A stretch of DNA of 64,000 nucleotides from Pseudomonadota bacterium (GTDB lineage: Bacteria > Pseudomonadota > Gammaproteobacteria > Pseudomonadales > Oceanobacteraceae). Below are positions 9,852 to 18,229 of this stretch, piece after piece. Numbering within the stretch: position 1 is the stretch's first letter; each line of letters opens with the position of its first letter. The position numbers and the translations under genes are program-made. The notes beneath the pieces are model-generated. The model saw nothing but the letters and a program-made list of their open reading frames with translations. It was not told the origin of the DNA and made no database searches. Location: NCBI GenBank assembly GCA_030145845.1, contig JAIXHJ010000006.1:62001-126000 (forward strand). The letters are read 5' to 3'.

Positions 9852-10363
9852 TTCATCGCCTCAAAATCTGCGGCCATTTTCTGCCAGACATCAGCGTTCA
9901 GATCACCGACATGCTTGGCGCGGATAATCCCCTGGCTGTCCACCAGAAAGGTTTCCGGCGCACCATAAACCCCCAGTTCCAACCCCAGCTGGCCATCCGG
10001 ATCGGAAATATTAAACAGATATGGATTGCCGTAGGCTTTCAGCCATTGTTTGGCTTTAAAGGTATCGTCCTTGTAATTAATACCGACGATGCTGATCCCT
10101 TCCGCTGCCAGCTTATTCAGAAACTGATGCTCAGCTTTACAGGTCGGGCACCAGGTCGCCCAGACATTCACCAGCACCGGTTCCTGCGGCAGATGGTTGG
10201 TACTCTCACCGGATTCCACGGTATTGAGAATAAACTGCGGAAAGGCCTTACCGATCAGTGGCGAGGGCAGCACACTTTTGTCTTCCTTCCCCAGTCCGAT
10301 CCAGAACAGAATGCCCATGCCGATAAAAATCACCAGCGGCACAAATAACGCCAGCCTTTTCAT
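9848..10363 (-). CDS. ccmG: Thiol:disulfide interchange protein CcmG/DsbE
   Basis: 171 residues: an N-terminal signal anchor (LFVPLVIFIGMGILFWIGLG), then a thioredoxin fold with the active site WCPTC, a central GINYKDD strand and the cis-Pro region GVYGAPETFLVD. The protein is a membrane-tethered periplasmic reductant that keeps apocytochrome c or CcmH cysteines reduced. Start and stop overlap ccmF and ccmH by 4 bp each. Confidence 0.95.
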   Translation of the reverse strand: MKRLALFVPLVIFIGMGILFWIGLGKEDKSVLPSPLIGKAFPQFILNTVESGESTNHLPQEPVLVNVWATWCPTCKAEHQFLNKLAAEGISIVGINYKDDTFKAKQWLKAYGNPYLFNISDPDGQLGLELGVYGAPETFLVDSQGIIRAKHVGDLNADVWQKMAADFEAMK

Positions 10364-12336
10364 GCCGCGGCCTCCTGTGCTGAGCGACTGCGTGTCACCC
10401 GTGCACGGTAACGTTTATCTGCCATCGCCAGCAGGCCGCCGATGGCCATAAAAATAGCGCCCAGCCAGACCCAGCGCATAAAAGGTTTGACCTGCAGACG
10501 CATGCCCCAGGCGCCATTGTCCAGCGCTTCTCCCATGGACACGTAAACGTCGCGCAGCAGCGTCACATCAATCGCCGCTTCGGTCATGATCTGACCACTG
10601 GCGTTATAGCGGCGTTTTTCCGGCGTCAGCAGGGCAATTTCCTTATCACCGTCATAGACGCGGAAACGCGCCGCATCAGAAATAAAGTTCGGCCCTTCGA
10701 TATGACCGGCATCGACAAATTCGAAGCGGTAATTATCCAGCATCACCACATCACCGGGTGCCATCCGCGCCGCTTTTTCCTGACTGTAATTCGCCACCAT
10801 CGTGACGCCGATAATGGTCACTGCAACACCGATATGTGCCAGTACCATACCCTGATAACTCAGGCCGAGCTGCGGAATACGGTTGAGTTTTCCGCGCGCT
10901 TTTTTCCACACGTCCACCAGAGTTGCCGCAATCAGCCAGACACTGACGCCCATGCCAAGCAGCACTTTCCAGTTCATCTCTCCGTTCACCAGCAGCGGCG
11001 TGGCTATGCCGATCACCACCGCCGCAATCATGGCGGCCACCGTACTGCTGCCGAGGCGTTTGATTTCATCCGCTTTCCAGCGGGCCATGGAACCCGGACC
11101 GATAACAACAGCCAGCACCACGCTGATGGGCACAAACATGGTGTTGAACCAGGATGCCCCGACGGAAATTTTACCCAGTCCGGCGAAATCAATAATCAGC
11201 GGATACAGGGTGCCAAGCAGAATGGCGAAAGCCGCCACCAGCAACAGCAGGTTATTCAGCAACAGAAAACTTTCGCGCGACACCCACTCATAGCGGCCGA
11301 CGGATGACACCGTCGGTGCTTTCAGCGCGTACATCAGCAGTGAACCACCGATACAGATGCCGAGCAGCGCCAGAATAAAGACACCACGATCCGGATCAGA
11401 GGCAAACGCGTGCACCGAAGTCAGCACACCGGAGCGGACCAGGAAGGTTCCCAGCAGACTGAGTGAAAAAGCGAAGATCGCGAGCAGTACGGTCCAGCTT
11501 TTGAACAGGCCGCGTTTTTCCGTAACCGCCAGCGAATGCAGCAGAGCCGTCGCCACCAGCCAGGGCATCAGCGAAGCATTTTCCACCGGATCCCAGAACC
11601 ACCAGCCACCCCAGCCGAGTTCGTAATAAGCCCACCAGCTGCCCAGTGCGATACCAATGGTGAGGAAGATCCACGCCGCCGTGGTCCACGGCCGTGACCA
11701 GCGTGCCCAGGCTGCATCCAGCCGTCCGCCCATCAGCGCCGCCAGAGCAAAGGAAAACGCCACAGACAGGCCAACATAGCCCATATACAGGGTCGGCGGA
11801 TGCACAATCAGACCGAAATCCTGCAACAGCGGATTCAGGTCAGCACCTTCCGGCGGAATCGACGGCAGGTTACGGGTAAACGGATTGGAGGTGTGCAGGG
11901 TAAACAGAATAAAACCAACGCAAACCAGCCCCATAATGGCCAGCACCCGTGCCACCATATCCAGCGGCAGGCTTTTACTGAACACAGACACCGCCATGCC
12001 CCAGCAGCCCAGCAGTGTCACCCACAGCAGCAGCGAGCCCTCATGAGCCCCCCACACGGCACTGATTTTATACGGCACCGGCAGCTGGGTATTGGAGTTG
12101 CTGGCAACGTAAGCCACCGAGAAATCGTCGACCACAAAACAGTAAGCCAGAATAAACAGACTGATCAGCAGAAACATTGCCTGCGCGGTGGCCAGCGGAC
12201 GGGCATACGCCATCAGCCATTCACGCCGGGTCTGTACCCCCACCAGCGGCACCACCACCTGCAATACAGCAACCAGTAGCGCAAAAATCAGGGCCAGCTG
12301 ACCGAACTCCGGCACCATGCCATACCATTCAGTCAT
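10360..12336 (-). CDS. ccmF: Haem lyase CcmF
   Basis: 658 residues from the ATG at 12336; an in-frame upstream extension would overlap ccmE and is unlikely. About 15 hydrophobic helices are present. The tryptophan-rich WGGWWFWDPVENAS motif (WWD domain) that contacts haem lies near residue 230, with conserved periplasmic His residues. It transfers haem from holo-CcmE to apocytochrome c in the inner membrane. The ATG begins one base after the ccmE stop, so the two are coupled. Confidence 0.96.
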   Translation of the reverse strand: MTEWYGMVPEFGQLALIFALLVAVLQVVVPLVGVQTRREWLMAYARPLATAQAMFLLISLFILAYCFVVDDFSVAYVASNSNTQLPVPYKISAVWGAHEGSLLLWVTLLGCWGMAVSVFSKSLPLDMVARVLAIMGLVCVGFILFTLHTSNPFTRNLPSIPPEGADLNPLLQDFGLIVHPPTLYMGYVGLSVAFSFALAALMGGRLDAAWARWSRPWTTAAWIFLTIGIALGSWWAYYELGWGGWWFWDPVENASLMPWLVATALLHSLAVTEKRGLFKSWTVLLAIFAFSLSLLGTFLVRSGVLTSVHAFASDPDRGVFILALLGICIGGSLLMYALKAPTVSSVGRYEWVSRESFLLLNNLLLLVAAFAILLGTLYPLIIDFAGLGKISVGASWFNTMFVPISVVLAVVIGPGSMARWKADEIKRLGSSTVAAMIAAVVIGIATPLLVNGEMNWKVLLGMGVSVWLIAATLVDVWKKARGKLNRIPQLGLSYQGMVLAHIGVAVTIIGVTMVANYSQEKAARMAPGDVVMLDNYRFEFVDAGHIEGPNFISDAARFRVYDGDKEIALLTPEKRRYNASGQIMTEAAIDVTLLRDVYVSMGEALDNGAWGMRLQVKPFMRWVWLGAIFMAIGGLLAMADKRYRARVTRSRSAQEAAA

Positions 12337-12337
12337 A

Positions 12338-12799
12338 TCAGTACCTCGCCGCTTCGAGTGACTGTTTGCCGTCCACATGCGCTTTTTCCAGCGCATCCTG
12401 CACTTCCGGCGGCATATAATTTTCATCGTGTTTAGCCAGCACTTCGGAGGCAACAAAGACACCGTCAGTGTTCAGCTGCCCCATGGCCACAATGCCCTGC
12501 CCTTCGCGGAACAGGTCCGGCAGAATGCCGTCGTAAACGATGGTGACTTCGGCATTACCGTCAGTCACTTTGAATTTTGCCCCCAGCGATTCACTGTCGC
12601 GTTCGACACTGCCGACCACCACCAGACCACCGGCACGGATGGTACGGCCAACCGGCGCTTCACCATCCGCCATCTGGGTCGGGGTAATAAACAGATTGAT
12701 ATTCTGACTGAGGGAATACATCAGCAGTCCCACGGCAATACCGACACCGGCCACCAGAAACAGAATCAGGGTCAGACGTTTTTTGCGCTGAGGTTTCAT
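12338..12799 (-). CDS. ccmE: Periplasmic haem chaperone CcmE
   Basis: 153 residues: an N-terminal membrane anchor ([21 protein letters not shown]) and an OB-fold beta-barrel. The haem-attachment motif HDENY, i.e. HxxxY, is at about residue 125, followed by the flexible MPPEV tail. It receives haem covalently from CcmC and passes it to CcmF. The start overlaps the ccmD stop as ATGA. Confidence 0.96.
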   Translation of the reverse strand: MKPQRKKRLTLILFLVAGVGIAVGLLMYSLSQNINLFITPTQMADGEAPVGRTIRAGGLVVVGSVERDSESLGAKFKVTDGNAEVTIVYDGILPDLFREGQGIVAMGQLNTDGVFVASEVLAKHDENYMPPEVQDALEKAHVDGKQSLEAARY

Positions 12800-12972
12800 G
12801 CTCTTTTCTCCCGCCGCAGGCGCTGTGCGTGTTCTTTCAGTAAACGACGACGGCGCAGCACAGGCTGCACCACGTTCCAGGCCACCACCACGGCCGTCAG
12901 GCCGTAAGACAGCCAGACATAAAATCCGTGTTTTCCCATGGCCATAAATTCGGCGAAACTGTTGAATTCCAT
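12796..12972 (-). CDS. ccmD: Haem exporter protein CcmD (58 aa)
   Basis: A 58-residue gene fills the gap between ccmC and ccmE. Translation starts [20 protein letters not shown], continues with a single membrane helix ([18 protein letters not shown]) and ends in a strongly basic Arg/Lys tail. The FxxMGxHGxYVW motif is diagnostic of CcmD. The protein helps release haem-loaded CcmE from the CcmABC complex. Its ATG overlaps the ccmC stop by one base and its stop overlaps the ccmE start (ATGA). Confidence 0.95.
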   Translation of the reverse strand: MEFNSFAEFMAMGKHGFYVWLSYGLTAVVVAWNVVQPVLRRRRLLKEHAQRLRREKRA

Positions 12973-13718
12973 CAGTGCTCCAGAATCTCTTTAACCCAGC
13001 TGCGTTTACGCTCGTGCCAGAGAATTTCGTTGCGCGTGCGCAGAATAATCAGCAGGGCAAAAAACAGATACGTGGTAAAAATCATGATCAGCAGCGGAAT
13101 CAGCATCTCTGTGGCCATGCTGGGTTTTTCCGTCAGTTTCAGCGTTGCCGGCTGGTGCAGTGTATTCCACCACTCCACCGAATATTTGATGATGGGAATA
13201 TTCACCAGCCCGACCAGCGCCAGGATGGCAGCAGCCTTAAAGCCGCTTTCTTCAGAATCCATCGCCTGCTGCAGCGCAATGACGCCGAAATACAGGAACA
13301 GCAGCATCAGCATGGAGGTCAAACGGGCATCCCATACCCACCAGGTACCCCAGGTCGGCTTGCCCCAGATGGCACCGGTAAACAGGGCAATCAGACAGAA
13401 ACTGGCACCGATCGGCGCAATGACTTTCGCCACCCAGGCCGCCATTTTCATTTTCCACACCAGATAAACAGCACCGGCTACGGCCATCATCACATAGGCA
13501 CTCTGCGCAATAATGGCGGCCGGTACGTGAATATAAATAATGCGGAAGCTGTTGCCCTGCAGATAATCTGCCGGCGCATAAGCCAGTCCGAGCACCAGAC
13601 CGGCCACACAGCCCAGCACCGACAATACCGCCAGCCAGGGAATCCATTTGCCCGTAATTTCGTAAAACCATTTGGGCGAACCCAGGCGATGATACAGTTG
13701 TTTCAGCCACTGCCACAT
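12972..13718 (-). CDS. ccmC: Haem transporter/transferase CcmC
   Basis: 248 residues from the ATG at 13718; a TTG at 13730 would add four residues and is less likely. Six membrane helices are visible. The WWD motif [13 protein letters not shown] lies between helices 3 and 4, with flanking His residues as haem ligands. CcmC presents haem to CcmE in the periplasm. It lies 12 bp after ccmB and overlaps ccmD. Confidence 0.95.
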   Translation of the reverse strand: MWQWLKQLYHRLGSPKWFYEITGKWIPWLAVLSVLGCVAGLVLGLAYAPADYLQGNSFRIIYIHVPAAIIAQSAYVMMAVAGAVYLVWKMKMAAWVAKVIAPIGASFCLIALFTGAIWGKPTWGTWWVWDARLTSMLMLLFLYFGVIALQQAMDSEESGFKAAAILALVGLVNIPIIKYSVEWWNTLHQPATLKLTEKPSMATEMLIPLLIMIFTTYLFFALLIILRTRNEILWHERKRSWVKEILEH

Positions 13719-13730
13719 AAGCAATACCAA

Positions 13731-14399
13731 TTAACGTGATAGATTCAGTTTTAAAGCCGCCGCCGCAGCAAACGGCGTCAGACAGGCAGCCAGCGCCAGC
13801 AGCGCGCCAAGAAACCCTATCTGACCGTTATAATCCATACCAATTCCCGCGTGATAAACCGCACTGGCAGAAAAAATCAGCACCGGAATATACAGCGGCA
13901 GAATCAGCAGACTGAGCAGCAGGCCGCCACTGCGCACCCCCGCCGTCAGCGCCGCGCCCACCGCGCCGAGCAGACTCAGCACCGGCGTACCGACCAGCAG
14001 GCTGAGCAGTAAGGCAGCATACGCATCCGCCGGCAAGGACAACATAAGCCCCAGCACCGGCGACATAATGGTCAGCGGCAGGCCGCTGATACACCAGTGC
14101 ACCAATGCCTTACCCAGCGCCATGCCATACAGGGATTCACCGGACGCCAGCCACTGTTCCAGCGAGCCGTCTTCAACATCAGCCTTATACAGAGCATCCA
14201 GCGACAGCAGCGTCGCCAGTAACGCGGCGACCCAGATAACACCGCCGGCAATTTTGCTGAGGAATTTCGGATCTGGATCAACAGCCAGCGGAAACAGCGC
14301 CGCGACCATCAGAAAAAACATCAGAGGGTTGAGCCATTCGCCGGGATTACGCGCGGCCAGCAGCAGATCGCGCTTGATGGTTGCCGTCACCAGACTCAT
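13731..14399 (-). CDS. ccmB: Haem exporter permease CcmB
   Basis: 222 residues with six hydrophobic helices. The N-terminus (IKRDLLLAARNPGEWLNPLMFF) matches the CcmB family start, and a conserved cytoplasmic loop (DVEDGSLEQWLASG) follows helix 2. It is the membrane subunit of the CcmAB ABC transporter, whose ATP hydrolysis releases holo-CcmE from CcmC. The start overlaps the ccmA stop by 4 bp. Confidence 0.94.
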   Translation of the reverse strand: MSLVTATIKRDLLLAARNPGEWLNPLMFFLMVAALFPLAVDPDPKFLSKIAGGVIWVAALLATLLSLDALYKADVEDGSLEQWLASGESLYGMALGKALVHWCISGLPLTIMSPVLGLMLSLPADAYAALLLSLLVGTPVLSLLGAVGAALTAGVRSGGLLLSLLILPLYIPVLIFSASAVYHAGIGMDYNGQIGFLGALLALAACLTPFAAAAALKLNLSR

Positions 14400-15043
14400 G
14401 CGCGCACACTCCCCAGCTCCAGCTGCCGCAGACTGGCGATATTTTCCAGAGCATGGTGGCTGGTAATAATCACCGCCCCGCCCTGCTCAACATGCTGCTG
14501 CATGCGTTTTTCCAGCCAGGACACGCCTTTTTTATCCAGTGCCGTAAAAGGTTCGTCGAGAATCCACAAGGGCGCCGGCGCAATACACAGGCGAGCCAGT
14601 GCCACACGGCGCTGCTGACCGGCAGACAGCTGCTGACAGGGCGTTTCTTCATACCCGCCGAGTTCCACTTCATCCAGCGCCTGCCACAGATCATCGTCCT
14701 CCACCGGCCAGTTGCTGACCAGCCAGCGCAGATTTTCCAGCGGCGTCAGCGCTTTTTTGACCGCTGCCAGGTGGCCCTGATACAGCCGCAGGGCAGCATA
14801 GGCAGAATAATCGTCATAAAGCGGCTGCCCGTGCCACAGCAGCTCACCGTCATAATCCCGGTTCAGCCCTGCCAGCAGACGCAGCAGCGTCGTCTTACCC
14901 GCACCGTTCGGGCCGGCCAGCTGTAACAGGTCGCCATCCTGCAGACGCAGATCCAGCCCCTCAAACAGCACGCGGTCGTCCCGTTCACAGCAGAGCTGCC
15001 GGGCTTCGAGATCAATTGTTGTCGGGCCGGTACTGGCAGGCAT
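14396..15043 (-). CDS. ccmA: Haem exporter ATP-binding protein CcmA
   Basis: 215 residues. ABC ATPase with Walker A GPNGAGKTT, the signature QQLSAGQQRRVALAR, Walker B PLWILDEPF and an H-loop TSHH. ATG 15043 is preferred over a TTG at 15061 because AAAGG lies at the right distance upstream. It is the first gene of the nine-gene ccm operon and pairs with CcmB. It is divergent from the FliK-like gene, with 96 bp between them. Confidence 0.95.
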   Translation of the reverse strand: MPASTGPTTIDLEARQLCCERDDRVLFEGLDLRLQDGDLLQLAGPNGAGKTTLLRLLAGLNRDYDGELLWHGQPLYDDYSAYAALRLYQGHLAAVKKALTPLENLRWLVSNWPVEDDDLWQALDEVELGGYEETPCQQLSAGQQRRVALARLCIAPAPLWILDEPFTALDKKGVSWLEKRMQQHVEQGGAVIITSHHALENIASLRQLELGSVRA

Positions 15044-15072
15044 GACATAACCTTTACGCAAAAAACCGCCGC

Positions 15073-15078
15073 ATTATA
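15073..15078 (-). promoter_or_regulatory. Candidate -10 box of the ccm operon promoter
   Basis: On the minus strand a perfect TATAAT lies 30 bp upstream of the ccmA ATG and is preceded by TGTA, close to an extended -10. No good -35 hexamer is visible at 16-18 bp, so an activator or the extended -10 may compensate. Confidence 0.45.
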
Positions 15079-15139
15079 TACAAAATCCTTCTTCCGGGTC
15101 GGGCGCCCGGAATCTATGATGGGTAAAGATGCGTAAACC

Positions 15140-16933
15140 TTGGCCGATATCAAATTTATGTTGCCTGACTCCCTGCCCCTGATCTCCGCCAACACCGTCA
15201 ATGCTGCCTCTGCCCCCACCAGAACGGAGGCAGGAGCCGGCGACGGCCGCCGCCTCAGTGCCGAAGTGACTGCCCGCCAGCCCGACAGCAAAGAAGGCTC
15301 ACAGCTTACCCTGAAAGTTGGCGACCAGACCCTGACAGTGAGCAGTAAACTGCCCTTACCCCAGGGTACCCGGCTGCAGCTGCTGCTGACGGAACAGCAG
15401 GGAAAGCCGGCACTGACGGTAGAGGATATCCGCCTGCCTGCGCCACCGGCCACGGGCAGCACCGCCGGTAACACAGCAGCAACACAGAATGCCACGGCGG
15501 TACAGACATTACAGCAACAGCTGAACAGTCTGCTCACACCCTCACCACAAATACCGGCGGCGGCCATCAGCCGCCTGCTCAGTTCACGTCTGCCGCTGCT
15601 GACTCAGGCCCCGGCAGGCAGCACACCCCAGGCTGGCCTCTACAGCCATACCTCCACAGCAACGACGGGAAGCACAAGCTATACGGCCCCGGCAGCCGCC
15701 GGCAGTGGTCAGGCGACAGCGTCTGCAGCCCAGTTGATCGGACGCCTGCTGGCCGCGATTCCCTCACCGGCGCCGGCGGAGACAGAGACGGCATTGCCGG
15801 CGCAACAGAGTGCCGTTAAACCGCCGTTAACGCTCAGTGGGCAATCCTCCTTGCCATCCGGACCTGCCGCCACCACGGACATTCCCCGCACCGTGCAGCA
15901 GATTCTGCAGCAATGGCAGCAACAACTGCCGGCGCCGCAGCAACTGGCCACCCCGCAGGGCGTACAGGATGCGGTACACAACAGTGGTCTCAGCTTTGAA
16001 CAGAAACTGCTGGCACTCGCCAGCCAGATCCGCCAGCAGAGCGCCCTGCCGCCACAGACAGGAAGCGCTGCGACACCCGGCACACAGACAACCGCCGCCA
16101 CGGCAGTCAGAAACCCGGCCACCTCCGCCGACGGCCAGCCGGCCAGCGCCATGAAAAATGACAGCAGCCCCACGGCACTGTTCCGCCAGTTATGGCAAAA
16201 AGCCGCCGCCCTCAGCCCGGCAGCCAGCGGTGCAGAAACGGCCCCCGGCAGTGGCAGTAAAGCTGCCGGTGTGCTCGACAGTATTCTCAGCCAGGTCAGA
16301 AGCCGGCTGGAAAACAACAGTGACAGCCTGTCACCGCAGTTACGCCAGCTGCTGCACAGCGATTATAAAGGTGTGATCAGCCGTGCCCTGCTGCTGTGGC
16401 TGAATCAGGCAAAACCAGCCGATGCCCCCCCACAGCGGGACCTCCCGCTGTCACTGCAGGCGGCAGAACCCGGCAGCCACTTCCGCCTGTTACAGACCGC
16501 ACTGGCACAGACCGAAACCGAGCAGATTCAGCGCCTGCAGCAGGGACCGGAGCAGCAACTGAATATCCCGCTGTTCTGGCGCGACGGTGACAGCTTGCAG
16601 GAAGCCCGTCTGCAGATCAGCCGCGATGACAGCGGCAATGAACAGGCTGATGGTCAGAAGAAACGTGTCAGCTGGCGTCTGCGGCTGCATTTTGACCTGC
16701 AACAGCTCGGGCCACTGGATGTGGAGGTAAGCATGGCGCTGCCGCAGCTGTCCGCCACCTTCTGGTCTGAACAGCAGGACACCCTCGCCGGCCTCAGCCG
16801 CGAATTGCAGCCGCTGCGCAACCGTCTGCAGGCCATGGGGGTGGAAGTCAGTGAACTGGACGCCCGTTTCGGCCGGCTGCCGGAAAACAGCCGCAATCAG
16901 ATTCAGCAACGGCTGATCGACACCCACAGTTAA
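15140..16933 (+). CDS. FliK-like flagellar hook-length control protein
   Basis: 597 residues from a TTG at 15140; an ATG at 15158 (MLPDSLPL..) would remove six residues and neither has a strong ribosome-binding site. The middle is a long, low-complexity Gln/Ala/Pro/Thr stretch, as expected for the ruler part of FliK. The C-terminal ~200 residues contain the globular Flg_hook-type domain (WRLRLHFDLQQLGPLDVEVSM ... LRNRLQAMGVEVSELDARFG), which in FliK switches the export gate to late substrates. The next gene encodes an isolated FlhB C-terminal domain, the known partner. No flagellar operon surrounds it here, so it may be a second FliK-type protein rather than the main one. Confidence 0.75.
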   Translation: MADIKFMLPDSLPLISANTVNAASAPTRTEAGAGDGRRLSAEVTARQPDSKEGSQLTLKVGDQTLTVSSKLPLPQGTRLQLLLTEQQGKPALTVEDIRLPAPPATGSTAGNTAATQNATAVQTLQQQLNSLLTPSPQIPAAAISRLLSSRLPLLTQAPAGSTPQAGLYSHTSTATTGSTSYTAPAAAGSGQATASAAQLIGRLLAAIPSPAPAETETALPAQQSAVKPPLTLSGQSSLPSGPAATTDIPRTVQQILQQWQQQLPAPQQLATPQGVQDAVHNSGLSFEQKLLALASQIRQQSALPPQTGSAATPGTQTTAATAVRNPATSADGQPASAMKNDSSPTALFRQLWQKAAALSPAASGAETAPGSGSKAAGVLDSILSQVRSRLENNSDSLSPQLRQLLHSDYKGVISRALLLWLNQAKPADAPPQRDLPLSLQAAEPGSHFRLLQTALAQTETEQIQRLQQGPEQQLNIPLFWRDGDSLQEARLQISRDDSGNEQADGQKKRVSWRLRLHFDLQQLGPLDVEVSMALPQLSATFWSEQQDTLAGLSRELQPLRNRLQAMGVEVSELDARFGRLPENSRNQIQQRLIDTHS

Positions 16934-16943
16934 GGTATCTGCC

Positions 16944-17246
16944 ATGACGATTCCGCAGTCATTACTGGAAGCCACTGAAGCCATCGCCCTGAGCTATGAC
17001 GGTGAACGGGCACCAACCGTCAGTGCCCGTGGCGAAGACGAACTGGCCCAGGCCATCATTCAGCTGGCACTGCAGCACGAAGTGCCGGTGTATGAAAATG
17101 CGTCACTGACACGCTGGCTGGCCGGACTGGAGGTTGGTGACGAAATCCCGCAACAGCTGTATCAGATTATTGCGGAAATTCTCGCCTTCGTTTACGCCCT
17201 CGAAGGCCGCAGCCCGGATTCCCCGGCCCCGGCGGCCGGAGCATAA
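16944..17246 (+). CDS. FhlB: stand-alone FlhB C-terminal-like protein
   Basis: 100 residues. It resembles the cytoplasmic C-terminal half of FlhB/EscU/YscU: AIALSYDGERAPTVSARGEDELAQAIIQLALQHEVPVYENASLTRWLAGLEVGDEIPQQLYQ is split over motif blocks seen in that domain (A-L-x-Y, A-P, V-x-A-x-G, A-x-x-x-G-V-P-V-x-x, L-x-x-L-x-x-G-x-x-I-P). The NPTH autocleavage motif of full FlhB is absent. Such FhlB proteins occur beside fliK in several gammaproteobacteria and may exchange with the FlhB C-terminal part. It is 10 bp downstream of the fliK-like gene and ends at a terminator. Confidence 0.75.
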   Translation: MTIPQSLLEATEAIALSYDGERAPTVSARGEDELAQAIIQLALQHEVPVYENASLTRWLAGLEVGDEIPQQLYQIIAEILAFVYALEGRSPDSPAPAAGA

Positions 17247-17275
17247 AAAAACGCCACTCAGGCGCGGCGTTTTTT
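17246..17275. terminator. Bidirectional intrinsic terminator
   Basis: A 10-bp stem (17246-17255 with 17266-17275) around a 10-nt loop, with an A-run on the left and a T-run on the right. It serves the fhlB-like gene on + and the TetR gene on -. Confidence 0.88.
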
Positions 17276-17291
17276 ATCAGACGACAGTCCT

Positions 17292-17954
17292 TCAGGCCGG
17301 CTGTTCTGCCTGCCGTTCGACCATGTTCAGCAGCCAGCCGATGTGCTCCTGCACCACATCATCCGGAATCAGATCCAGACCCGCCAGCAGCAGTGGCAGC
17401 GCGCGGTAACGGTAGGAATCAATCAGGCCATGAATGGAGGCCACAAAAAACAGCGCCAGTTGTTTCTGCGCGGCTTCCGGGCGTTCGGCCAGCAGTGGAA
17501 TGGCGTCGGCCAGCAGCGACAGCAGATGCTGTTGCCACTCTTCCACCAGACGCTCGACCTGCAGCTGCACTTCCTGATCCACTGACTCAGTCTCATCCAG
17601 GCTCAGCAGCGGTGGCTGAAACATCAGCTGATAGTAACCCGGGTAGCGCTGGGCAAAAGCAATCAGCTGACGGGCAAAGGTATAGAGTGCCTGGGTCGGA
17701 TTACTGGCCAGCACCATCTGCTCATTGATATCCGCAAACGCCAGATCAAAGCCGCGGCGGCGGGTATGAATAAACAGGGTCTCTTTATCCGGGAAATAGT
17801 TGTAGATATTACTGGCGGTCATGCCCAGCTGAGAGGCCAGCTTACGCATGGAAAGATGATGAAAGCCGACTTCCGCCATCACACTGGACGCGCTGTCCAT
17901 AATTCGTTCGCGCTGTGCCGCGATTTCTTCTGCCGTAAAAGGTTTTTTCGGCAT
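17292..17954 (-). CDS. TetR/AcrR family transcriptional regulator
   Basis: 220 residues. The N-terminal helix-turn-helix reads ERIMDSASSVMAEVGFHHLSMRKLASQLGMTASNIYNYFPDKETLF in register with TetR_N (the Y-x-Y-F-x-x-K signature is clear). The C-terminal ligand-binding part is all-helical (LYTFARQLIAFAQRYPGYYQLMFQPP), similar to the TetR_C WHG-type domain. The gene is divergent from hemN with 275 bp between starts. A 30-bp imperfect palindrome at 17971-18000 is a likely autoregulatory operator. The ligand and targets are unknown. Confidence 0.88.
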   Translation of the reverse strand: MPKKPFTAEEIAAQRERIMDSASSVMAEVGFHHLSMRKLASQLGMTASNIYNYFPDKETLFIHTRRRGFDLAFADINEQMVLASNPTQALYTFARQLIAFAQRYPGYYQLMFQPPLLSLDETESVDQEVQLQVERLVEEWQQHLLSLLADAIPLLAERPEAAQKQLALFFVASIHGLIDSYRYRALPLLLAGLDLIPDDVVQEHIGWLLNMVERQAEQPA

Positions 17955-17970
17955 TGTCCTACCCCTTATT

Positions 17971-18000
17971 CTGTTTCCGTCAGTACTGATTGCGGAACAG
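17971..18000. promoter_or_regulatory. Candidate TetR operator (30-bp imperfect palindrome)
   Basis: The site runs from CTGTT to AACAG with a perfect 10-bp core TCAGTACTGA (17980-17989) and matching CCG/CGG half-sites between. It lies 17 bp upstream of the TetR start codon, the usual location of a TetR autorepression site. Confidence 0.45.
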
Positions 18001-18158
18001 TTGTTTTGGTTTTAACCCTATCAAACGTCTGATTATCCATAAAATCAACCCTGTTAGCGGCTATTTCCATAAAAACTTAAGTAAATGTCAATTTGTTGTC
18101 ACACTGATAAATCCTTCAACAGCGGGATTCCGCCGGCTTTCTGTGACCAGCCGGGCTG

Positions 18159-18200
18159 TTGATATGGCGCAAGAGTCCCGCTTATCCGCGTCAGTACAAT
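18159..18200 (+). promoter_or_regulatory. FNR/Anr-type class II promoter of hemN
   Basis: TTGATATGGCGCAA (18159-18172) matches the FNR/Anr box TTGAT-N4-ATCAA at 8 of 10 positions. TACAAT at 18195-18200 is a good -10 box. The start predicted from it (~18207) puts the centre of the box at -41.5, the exact geometry of FNR class II activation. Oxygen-sensitive control of hemN by FNR/Anr is well known in related bacteria. Confidence 0.68.
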
Positions 18201-18229
18201 GGCGGCAGCAAGGTGAGGTACTGATAATT

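Noticed and set aside
17990-18229. 80-residue N-terminal extension of hemN
   Set aside because: It would translate through the FNR box and -10 element; HemN proteins start near MTEQLFWDP.
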